A stretch of DNA of 64,000 nucleotides, taken from NCBI RefSeq assembly GCF_026212465.1, contig NC_080062.1, positions 2,299,001 to 2,363,000 of the forward strand. Direction: 5' to 3'. The position numbers and the translations under genes are program-made. The notes beneath the pieces were generated by a model that ran no database searches, was not told where the DNA came from, and worked only from the letters and a program-made list of their open reading frames with translations. The DNA is from Amaranthus tricolor (lineage: Eukaryota; Streptophyta; Magnoliopsida; Caryophyllales; Amaranthaceae). Each line of letters opens with the position of its first letter. Position 1 is the stretch's first letter. Shown one piece after another: positions 38,221 through 47,745 of this stretch.

Positions 38221-40017
38221 GGTAGTAATGGAGATGTTGCGCGAACTCAGATGGGAAAGGGGACGGAAACAGGACAGTGTGCACTGCGTGAGCCAGTTAT
38301 CAATATGGGTAATAAGGAGGGATCGCGGTATTATCATCCAGTGCTTGGTGATTTCTGACCTTTCTATCCTAGGTGGAGCAACAATGAAGTTACGAGGATC
38401 ATGGATGATTATGCTCGAAGACAAATGGGAATGAGAACGGAAATGAGGAAAGAACAGAAGACGATTGCGGATACAGGAGTAGGCAATAGTATGGGGAACA
38501 ATGAGGGATCGCGGCATTATCGTTCAGTCCTTGGTGATTATCGACCTTTCTATCCTAGATGGTGGAGCAACACTGACAATATGATGATCATGAGTGATAA
38601 TGGTCGAGCCCAAATGGGAATGGGAACGGAAATGAGGAAGGAACAGAAGTCAATTACAGACACAGGAGTAGGCAGTAATGTGGCAAACAATGAGGCATCG
38701 CGTTATTATCGTCCAGTCCTTCGTGATTACCGACCTTTCTATCCTAGATGGTGGAACAACAATGACAATATGAGAATCATAGGTGATTATGCTCGAACCC
38801 AAATGGGAATGGGAATGGATAAGGAAATGAGGAAGGAACAGAAGACGATTGAAGCCACAGGAGAAAGTAGTAATGCGGTGAACAATGGGAGATCGCGGTA
38901 TTGTCATCCAGCCCTTGCTAACCTCCCACCTTTCTATCCTGGTTTGTGGATAAACAATGAAAATATGAGGATCATGAGTGATACTGCTCGAACACAAATG
39001 GGAACGGGAATGGGAACAGAAACTAGAAAGGAACAGAAGATTAATGTAGACACAGGAGAAAGTGGTGATGTGGCAAACAATCAGGGATCGCAGTATCGTC
39101 ATTCATTCCTTACTAATTTCCCACCTAACTATCCTGGTTGGCGAATCAACAATGAAAATATGAGGACCGTGGTTGATACTGCTGGAACACAAATGGGAAT
39201 GGAAACAGAGACAAGAAAGGAACATAAGATGATTGCGGACAGAGGAACAGGCAGTAATGTGGCCAACAATTAGGGATCAAAGTATCAATTGCAAATTGTT
39301 GATCAACTCCCACCTTTGCCTTCTACAATTAATTGGTGGATCAACAGTGAAGATATGAGTGTTCTGAATCAGAATGTTCGAACCCAAATGGAAATGGGAG
39401 CAAAATTTGAAAAGGAAAGGATGAAGCAAGCAGGAATGGATGCAAACATAGAACCTGTCATCAATGTGGCAAACAATGAGGGATCACAGTATTATTGTCC
39501 AACCCTTGATGATCTCCCACCTTTGCCTTCTACTATTAGTTGGCGTATCAATAATGAAGATATGAGGACCATGGATGATAATGCTCGAACCCACGTAGGA
39601 ATGGAAGAGGGAAAAGGAAAAGAACACCAAAATCATCTAGGAAAGGATGCAGATATGGCTTCAATGATCAATGTGACCAACAATGAGGGGCCTCCATATT
39701 GTATTCTATACATTGATGACCTCCCACCATTGCCTCCGGCTACATTGTCTATCAACAATTAAGATATGGGACTCCTTGATAATAATGCTCGAACTCAAAT
39801 GGGAGTAGAAACGGAAACAGAAAAAGAACCTCAGAACCAAATAGAAATTGGCGCAGGCGCAGAACCAGTCATCAATGTGGCTAACAATGAGGGATCACAG
39901 TACCATTGTCTAATCCTTGATGGCTCCCAAGCGGTCTCTCCTACGAAAAATTGGTGGATCAGCGACGAAGATATGAAGATCATGGATGAGTTATTGTCTG
40001 AATTCCTACCCCAGTAA
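38221..40017 (+). pseudogene. Array of nine degenerate repeats of about 65 aa fused 3' of the MYB domain, interrupted by three stops
   Basis: From 38182 to 40017 one reading frame stays protein-like throughout, broken only by TGA (38356-38358), TAG (39271-39273) and TAA (39760-39762). Each unit has an NNEGSQYY-like start, an LDDLPPLPSTISWW or LGDYRPFYPRWW block, NNEDMRIMDDNARTQMGMG, then a charged RKEQK segment and a DTG-type loop. Units 1-5 have PFYPRW-type and units 6-9 PPLPST-type cores, so the array has two subfamilies. Measured spacing between units 2 and 3 is 189 bp. I recognise no domain. The frame differs from the MYB frame by one base, in the A-run near 38170. Either this is the decayed C-terminus of the MYB protein, or part is rescued by splicing. 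Confidence 0.65.
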
Positions 40018-41920
40018 CTTATCAACTAGCGAAAGCTCCGAGTATCCGTATTCTTAACTATCCGAGAAAACAAGTGTATGGTTATGAACCCCTCTATCAG
40101 TAAGTTTTATTTTTAGTTTACATTATTAATAAGGGAAAATTGTTTTTTATGTTTAGCAAGCAACATTATACGCAACATTTGTTTTATGTTGCTTAATCTC
40201 TAGTTTTATTTATTTTAGAATGTTGTTGTATTGCATGAGTACTATGTATGATTTGTATGGTTCAGGGGGATTTAATGAATTTATCTTGCTTTCCTACATG
40301 GTTTGGTTGTTCTTTCTTTTCACTTAATAAACTCCATAAATCAACAAAAAAAATATTAATATCCTCCATGAACTTCTTAAAAAAACAATTCAACGAGACT
40401 GAGTCTCATCTCAATTGGGGTAAGTATCAATTTTCCTAATCAAAGTCCTAAATTCAATTCTCACCTAGCCCCCCTTCCCTCAACCAACCCTTGTAACAAA
40501 AAAAAAAAAAAAGTCATTTCAATCTTTCATCATATTTCATATATCATCTATACGGAGGAATAACAAAGTGAGATTATAAATTTTAACTCAAACAAATTAG
40601 TAGCTACTTTGGTAATAAAGGAAATAATCACATGAATCTAAATTGACAAACATAAATATTTTTCCTTTTTAAAAGTGCATGCAAAATCAAACACATCTAT
40701 TAATAATATTAAGTAACTCCCACCTGAACAGAATTTACGAAGGTCAGATAAATATAATCTTACCATTATAGTAATAAAGATTGTTTCAAAACGACTATTG
40801 ATAGCAAATATTAACCATAACTTCATATAAATAAAAAATACATATGATTTAATAAGTAAATGTTACTATAGTCTACAATAACATTTTGTTTCCCCAATGT
40901 CATAAAATGGCTCCCACATATGTGAAGTTTGAGGGTTGAATTTACACAGCTTTACCCTAGTTAGTATCTGATAACAAAAAGGTCTTTTCGATCGACCTTT
41001 GGTAGCAAGAGCTACAAATTTTTTTCATAAAAAAATAAAGCTCCAAGAGCTTGAAATTGACTCATATTGCAAGCTTTAAAAGCAAGATACATACAAAATT
41101 AGCTTGAAAGCCTTCTTTCAACTCAATTCTTAACCTACACAAAAGCTGATGTACTGCATACAGAATTCATATCTAACAACTGCTTTATCTTCCGAAAGTC
41201 GGTGCCACAACAATGTCAAAGCCTTAATCCCAAAGATTGAAACAAATAGATCAGTTCCAATAGTCGTCCACATGAACCAAGTCACTGCAACTGAGCATTA
41301 AAGGTTTGAAGGTCAAAACTGAATAATAAGAGGATCCATTACAGTTACCGGATTGTCGAATTATTGAACGATGCTAAAAGATTCAGCAATATAACATTCC
41401 TTCTTAATTCAACCATCGTTCATCACTAGTACAAGTAACAAGATCGTGCAATAACTAAAGAGGATCCTTGCATATCTGGCATAATATCGGGTTATGCACT
41501 TCGACTTTCGATGTTCGAGTTCAGATGTTTACCAATATTGTCATACTTAGGTTTGAGCTATTCAAACAATACTATAACAGCAACAATGTCATAGTCATAG
41601 TCAGTAACCCAGTATCCCGCACAAGTTAGGGGGGAGAAGGGTAGCGGGAAAATCATACCCGTGCCCCCTCCAAGTGGGCAAGGAGAAATGCACGCATTAT
41701 GATTGGGGTCGGCTAGAGCCTAAATCTCAAAAGATTGGGGTCAGCTAGATGAACAAATATATTAGTAGTCCATATTGATTCTTCTCTATTCAATTCGAAC
41801 AATATTGAAGACGTTTTTAAATTTTCTAAAACAAGGGTTAATAGAAGGAAAATGGGTTTACTTACAGAGAATAAATAGATTAACACTTGATAAATGCACT
41901 AAAGAATCCAAGCTAGGAAT
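40018..41920. other. Intergenic between the MYB locus and the zinc-finger gene
   Basis: Spacer with a poly-A tract (40498-40513), two AAAGATTGGGGTCGGCTA-type repeats (41216-41285, 41690-41805) and a piece reading ATCATACCCGTGCCCCCTCC (41657-41676) that is also found at 56175-56194. The minus-strand gene's 3' UTR must occupy the right end. Confidence 0.5.
41690..41805. repeat. AAAGATTGGGGTYGGCTA dispersed repeats
   Basis: It has two close hits, GATTGGGGTCGGCTAGAGCC and AAGATTGGGGTCAGCTAGAT, then ATATTAGTAGTCCATATTGA and TTCTTCTCTATTCAATTC, parallel to 31082-31185. Confidence 0.5.
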
Positions 41921-44900
41921 TTATGTTGCAGATGTTGAATCATCATTAGAGCTCGAGTCGATGTCAGAATCTGAAGAGCAATTCATCTTTGTTTTACCTT
42001 CATTCTTAATTTTCTTGTTTAGATTAAGCCTGCAAGTCAATTGGGAAAATAACACAACGAGATGAAGAATTCGACAAAACGATAGCATTTATCTATTATA
42101 GGAAAACTGTCATTTCCATATCCATAAGCTATGTTACTCAAACTCTTCATTTTATTCACGTACCCGTGTCCGATCCTTGATGTTTGGACATTGTTATGAT
42201 ACTTAGACACTTCATTTTAGGCGTAAAATTGTATATTTAGACGTATCGGACACTTGGACACGTACCAGTATCCGACATCAGTACTCGAGTCCAAGAAACA
42301 TCGTCCATAAGCAGAAAAAATGATAAGCAATCAACAATCAGAATAGACATTTTGAACAAGAACTATTATTCTTTGCTTCTTTTTTATCATTAACACAAAA
42401 ACCTAACAATATCCGACCAGTCGGTGAAACCGTTCATTTTGGTGGACAGCCCTTGATGTTTTTAGCAAGAAAGCATATTTTACCTTACAGTAGACATATA
42501 CGTTTCAACCACTTCGGTATCTTCATTGTTAAAACTAAACCATTTATCCTTATAGTCAATTTGATCTAGCATTCCCAAATCTGCAAAGCAAGCGGAGTTC
42601 AGCAGTCAGCCTATATTTAAATTACACATTCATGACGATGTATGTGTACTTTATGCAAAACGGAAATTCACTCGAACGAACACAGCATTGCTGTAGTATA
42701 ACTGACCTTGTAGTATGTTTGCGTCACCAAAGCCTTTCAGTCTCCAAAAAGCATGACCATTGCCATCTAAAAACACAGGTTCTGTCCTCACAGCATCTGA
42801 TCTTTGTCGTTCTATGTACAACATTGTCCGTAGAGAATACATTATCACATATCCGAAAATTTAATGCAATACACCAATAGCAATGCAAGCATCGATATTG
42901 ATGGTCAAGTGATGCAGAGTTAACAAAACGATTCTTATCACCACGTTTTATAAAATCTCCTAGACTTCTGAATGAAAGCTTGCAAGAATGTTAGATTTGA
43001 TGGAGACACCGACCATGCAAATCAGTTCCTTATGTCAAAGTGAGCTACAACACGTGAAAATAGGATACGTTATGTAATCTGTCATAAGTTTTATTTTAGT
43101 TTTAGATTCTGTCAAAAATTGCCATGTCGTTTGAACACAAATAACTTCTAAATGAAGCACTTGGTAAAACCCGAAAAGGTAAAACTCAGTTATGTTACTC
43201 AGATTCTTCATTTTGCTTCACGTACCCGTGTCCGATCATGATCCTCGGACATTGGTATGGCACACTTTATTTTAGTCGTAGAATTGAATATTTAGACGTA
43301 TCCGACACTTGAACACGTACTAGTATCCAACATCAGTACCCAAGTCCAAGTAACATTAAAAGTAGAGAGCACACACTAAAATTCTAATCATTGATTGTTT
43401 TGGAACAAAATAATCATCTAAATTACCATAATTGTTCAGCAACCAGTCCCTTGATGTCTATTAGAGTTACCGTCTATTAGAAAGCTAACGGACAACATAC
43501 TTTTAAGGAAATATTACACAACCATAAAACAATGGGGCAGAAATTTAAACAAATAGAAAAGTAAATGTAAAAGAGAAGGTAAAGGCCAAGACATACTTTT
43601 AGGCATCAATCCCATAGCCTCCGAAATCTCTTTTCGTGCACGCTCTGTTTCGGATTTTAGTTGTGAAATGATAGAATTATGCTCAGCGATAGTCAGAGGC
43701 ACACCATTTTTGGCATAAAGAGATTTAACAAATTCCTCCTGCATCTTTCGTTTCACCTGTTTTTCCTGCATAAGTTACAAAACTTAGTACACAACAAGCT
43801 CGGAAGCTATTATCACAAGGTTGCGGAATATAAACCTTCTCTCTGGCCGCATTTATATGATCCTTTGCTTCCTTCTTTTTTTCAACGAGCTTCGTATTTT
43901 GTTCTTCTATCCAAGTTCTCAATTCTCTAGACAAGTAAATAATACACGGGAATTAGCATTTTTCTCTTTCGGGGTGCTAAAGTATAAATCATACACCTTA
44001 CTTACTTGGTAGAAAGCGATTCATCACAAAGAAAAGTCAGAAGTCTTAGTTTTTGTGAGGGTTCCAACATCTCATACCCATCGGATCCTTTGTCCAGGAT
44101 ATGATCAGGGAAATCCTCCAATTCAAGCTCGGATTCATCAAGGCATCTTTTGAGGGAAAGTATCCAAGAATCTTTATTATTAGACGGGCTTAAGGTAACA
44201 GATCTGCAGAAAAGATAAGGACAATTTAATGCTCTTGTAATAGTCTTGATTGCACATTTATCAATTTGGGAAGGAAAAATCCATACTCCTCTTCATCCTC
44301 GTCCTTCAAGATTAAAGCCAATAGCAGGGTAAGAAACTGGACCGCAGGCGAACAATTTCCCCTGTGTTCCCGTCCACACACTATGTCTCTCAGTACTGAC
44401 TCAGGTTCTCCTTTCCCGATGGCCAAAACCTAGACAATAAGATGAATAAGATTGTGTATGGAAAATAATTATTGTTTCATGTCTACCCCGAACTTTCAAT
44501 ATGCATGTAAAAGTTATAAATCGATAAATTTTCGAGCCAAGCCTTTGGCATAAAAAGAAACAGAGAGAAGGTACCATAATAGAACAAGTACGATGAAAAG
44601 GATACAGTTGGCGAATCATGGTGGTAAACTATAAAAGAAAAAGAAAAAAAGCTTCAAAGACCGAAGATCAACAAATACAATTATACTTCCGGGAAATCCT
44701 TAAAGTATGTGCCCAAACTCCAAAATCTATTAAATATAATCATGAGTACTGATGTGAGATACTGGTGCGTGTCCAAGTGTCAGATACGTCTAAATATTAA
44801 ATTTTACGCCTAAAATGAAGTGTCTAAGTGTCCAAGCATCAAGGATCAAACACAGGTTCGTGAAGCATGAAGAATTCGAGCAACATGGCATGAGACTAAG

Positions 44901-47667
44901 ATAACCTAAATACAAATGTGTCAATTAAAGGGTAAGAACATTTTACAATACCTCTACATAGCATAAAACAGAAAATAACTGTACTGGAGATAAGAAAGAC
45001 CTTTCCCGAAAAACTACCTCCTCAAAAGCAGAGCAGAATTCCAGGAATTGCAAAGCATATCCAGCATCCTCAGGAAGGAAGTCAGTCCCGGCCACACTGG
45101 TCAGCATATTTCCAGGGGGTAAGACAACATCCACGACGATATCATCAATAATTGGTTCTTTCTTAAGTTTACGAGGCTTCACTTTTCGTTCTGCTTGGAC
45201 TTCAGTTGATTTCTCCTCCTTAGTTTCTTCTGCGCTAGTCATATCACTCATTTTTTCGTCAGTTTTACTCACTTCCTGGGAAACATCAAATTTCCTAGAA
45301 CTTTTTCTCGCAACATCCACATCTTTTTCAGTGCAGCCCTGCAGGATATTGAATTTTCTCGGACTTCTTCCCAGGGCAATCTCCTCCGTATTTTTTTCGG
45401 GGAGACATAAACCATTACCATTTTCAACTTCAACCTTTACCTTGAGCTCTTCCGTCACCTCTTTCTTGACATTTTTTGCATTGTCTTGATTAGGACTTGA
45501 CGGTGGAGAATTGGAGTCTAAGTTCTCCTTCCCTCTTTTCTTTGGAGAACCCGTCTTGCTTTTGACGATCAGCTCCTGACATACATCAGGACCCGTAACG
45601 TGCAGCAATTCTGAAACAGAAGAAAATCCCGTTGCCTTTGCGGTGTGAACAAGTTTACCAGTAGGCTTGTGACCCTTTTTCTTCCTGTCGTGTATATTGC
45701 AAAACAGTTCACACAAAAGATCCGTAATCTCGGGAGCCACTTTGGAAAGGTATTGAAGCAAATTAAATGTAAAAAGCCCCCGAGAATAAAATAACAATAT
45801 ACATTTACCTGCAAAAACTACAGTTACATATGTCTCTACACTTGGGACAGTTCCAATTACCAAGAGCTTCCATCTCTTCCGCGTTCTCTCCATATCTAAA
45901 TTTAGACAACACAAAAAAACAAAGTAAACATAGAAATCGACATGAATACACTAGTATTTCTTGTTTTGATTTAAAATCCCTCCAAATCTAAAGCATACCT
46001 ATTAAGGAGGCACTTGTGGCAGAAATTCATAGTGCATTGCTTATCCCCCTTCATGTTAGTGCATCCCGCAGTGAAATCCATGGTTTTTTGACGGCACTTA
46101 AAAAACATTTACAGGCATTTATTAAAACGCAATCACAAGTTCTTAACAAAGAAAGCCATTAATGCAAAATCTCCGATATACAAAGATTAGAGTATCAAAC
46201 TATCACTTGAAGTTCCAAAAAAACCACTTGTATCTCTCCATCACGTTGTACACGTTGATTTACACATCAAGATCAACAGTTAATAATCAACCAAAAACAA
46301 TTTAATACTCCGAATCAGTGTAACATAATTCGCTGGCTTATTCGCCTTTTGAATTTGTGATTCACTCAAATTTGCCCAAGAATAGCCCAAAAAGACTATA
46401 ATTCGCTTTTTTCGATTCGTGATTCATGAGTAGATTAGCGAATCATGTGAAACAGCTCCGAATGCTACAAGAAACATGAGCTTCTCTTGCAGCTTCAAAA
46501 CTTCACTTTTATAAGTTACATTTAATAACATGGATTCTCTTAAATTTCTCAAAAATGCACATTTCTATTTCATATTTAAAAATACTCCATAAGACAATAA
46601 CCATTACATTATTGATCAACCTCAATTACTTGATCAACTCAAGAAAAACAATCAACAAGCAAATCATTACTTAATAACTAATTACTTTTTTAGAAGGCTA
46701 GCTTACACGGACCCAATTGTTTTACACTTCTATATAACCAAATGTACCTCAAAAAATGTTTATCCCAAGAATCTAGTGTCCCCTCATCAATAAAAGAACT
46801 TTTCTTTCAACAACGATGCCAAAACCTTGATCCCATGATCCCAAAAAGTTAGAGTCGGCTACATTAACTAATAAATTGATTTCATTGGTCATACTCATCC
46901 ACATGAATTCTAGTTATCCACTCAATTTTTCTACCACCTCAACATGTAATCTATATCCTTCGCATCCTTTTCCACTCATGCCCCAAGCCACATAATAGAA
47001 ATGAACAAAGAGCTCATTACACAAGAATTAGAGCCAACTAACCAAAACTAAAGAGTTCATTTTAATATCACCAAAATTACAAAATGTAGACATTTTAACA
47101 AGATCAACATAAAAATCATAACTATAAATTTAACAAATCAAAATACTTCTTTTCTCCAAACCCTAGAAACAATTAATAACACATTGCCCCAGTATCACAA
47201 CATAAGTATCAGTTTTTGGCTCCATTAAAAATAGACATAAACCCTAAAAAAAAGTATTTTTCTTTTATAAGAACAATTAAGATCAAATGTCTAGGGTTTT
47301 CTTTTCTATCAATTTCTTCAAAAACTTCAAATTCAATAAAAACCCATTACACAAATGTTGATTAAACCTCATGCATCAACACAAAAAAAAAAAAAAAAAA
47401 TCATTACCAAATGTCTAGGGTTTTCTTTCCTAGAAATTTCTTCAATAACCTAAAATTCAATTTAAAAAACCCATAAACACAAATGTGATTAAAATTCATG
47501 CATCAACCCCAAAAAAAAAAAAAAAAAAAAAAAAACAAAGATTAGATTTTTACTTGATGACATGTTTTGCCATTTTGGGAATCATAAATCCTTCCATGAA
47601 GAACCCTAACTCCAGGATCTTTACTCCTCTTCATCTTCTTCTGAACTTCCTCTATTTGTGGCTCCAT
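41921..47667 (-). CDS. zf-4CXXC_R1 (CDCA7-type) zinc-finger protein with DDT/WHIM-like region, 625 aa, eleven exons
   Basis: Exons in transcript order: 47667..47554, 46096..45999, 45895..45809, 45684..45018, 44429..44287, 44203..44006, 43926..43836, 43765..43597, 42811..42707, 42580..42484, 42029..41921. All are GT-AG and total 1878 nt ending in TAA. Residues 19 to about 105 form the zinc finger: [38 protein letters not shown] and [17 protein letters not shown], with the paired CxxC pattern known as the MAO-A repressor R1/CDCA7 finger. A disordered charged linker has basic patches ([17 protein letters not shown]) and two S-x-RKF motifs. A DDT-like part follows ([20 protein letters not shown]), then WHIM-like [13 protein letters not shown], a coiled-coil stretch ([20 protein letters not shown]) and a Ser/Asp-rich tail. 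Expected role: nuclear chromatin-linked protein. A class close to Arabidopsis At5g38690 is likely, from memory. Confidence 0.88.
42130..42301 (-). repeat. GTGTCCAAGTGTCGGATACG repeat, copy 2
   Basis: Minus-orientation copy of 6319-6470, in the last intron of the zinc-finger gene: CGTACCCGTGTCCGATCCTT, GACACTTCATTTTAGGCGTA and ACACTTGGACACGTACCAGT are visible on the plus strand. Confidence 0.65.
43189..43356 (-). repeat. GTGTCCAAGTGTCGGATACG repeat, copy 3
   Basis: Same orientation as copy 2, in the intron between exons 8 and 9 of the zinc-finger gene: CGTACCCGTGTCCGATCATG, TTTAGTCGTAGAATTG and CCGACACTTGAACACGTACT. Confidence 0.65.
44742..44888 (+). repeat. GTGTCCAAGTGTCGGATACG repeat, copy 4
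   Basis: Opposite orientation to copies 2 and 3, in the intron between exons 4 and 5 of the same gene: TACTGATGTGAGATACTGG, GCGTGTCCAAGTGTCAGATA and AAGTGTCCAAGCATCAAGGA. Confidence 0.65.
46321..46451. mobile_element. Small MITE-like element (GTMACATRATTCRC family), copy 3
   Basis: It lies in intron 1 of the zinc-finger gene: TAACATAATTCGCTGGC at the left and GCGAATCATGTGAAAC at the right, with AATTTGTGATTCACTCAAAT, ATAGCCCAAAAAGACTATAA and TTCGATTCGTGATTC inside. It is the best-preserved pair of ends in the family. Confidence 0.6.
46820..46925. repeat. AAAGATTGGGGTYGGCTA dispersed repeat, diverged copy
   Basis: It reads GATGCCAAAACCTTGATCCC, AAAAAGTTAGAGTCGGCTAC, then ATTAACTAATAAATTGATTT and CATCCACATGAATTCTAG. 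It lies in intron 1 of the zinc-finger gene. Confidence 0.45.
47285..47535. repeat. Tandem duplication, period 124 bp, ending in poly-A tracts beside exon 1
   Basis: AAATGTCTAGGGTTTTCTTT starts at 47285 and 47409. Both copies continue to ATTTCTTCAA, AATTCAAT, AAAACCCAT, ACACAAATGT, GATTAAA and CATGCATCAAC, followed by a poly-A tract on the plus strand (17-25 bases). The second copy stops about 20 bases from the donor of exon 1. Confidence 0.8.
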
Positions 47668-47737
47668 TTCCTTCTTTTCTTCAGCATCAGCAACTGGATT
47701 ATTGTGTTGTTTGAGGAGATTTAGAGGTGAGTATATG

Positions 47738-47745
47738 GCGCCAAA
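47738..47745 (-). promoter_or_regulatory. E2F-type site TTTGGCGC upstream of the zinc-finger gene
   Basis: On the minus strand the sequence AATTTGGCGCCATAT, about 70 bp before the ATG at 47667, contains TTTGGCGC, a perfect match to the E2F consensus TTTSSCGC around a GGCGCC palindrome. CDCA7-type genes are E2F-linked in animals, which makes the match plausible, but it is a single 8-base hit. Confidence 0.5.

Noticed and set aside
38131..38517. Antisense ORF across the MYB end
   Set aside because: Shadow of the sense coding frame; no independent motif.
38650..39102. Antisense ORF across the MYB-linked repeats
   Set aside because: It is the reverse-strand shadow of the repeat array; composition and frame follow the sense repeats.
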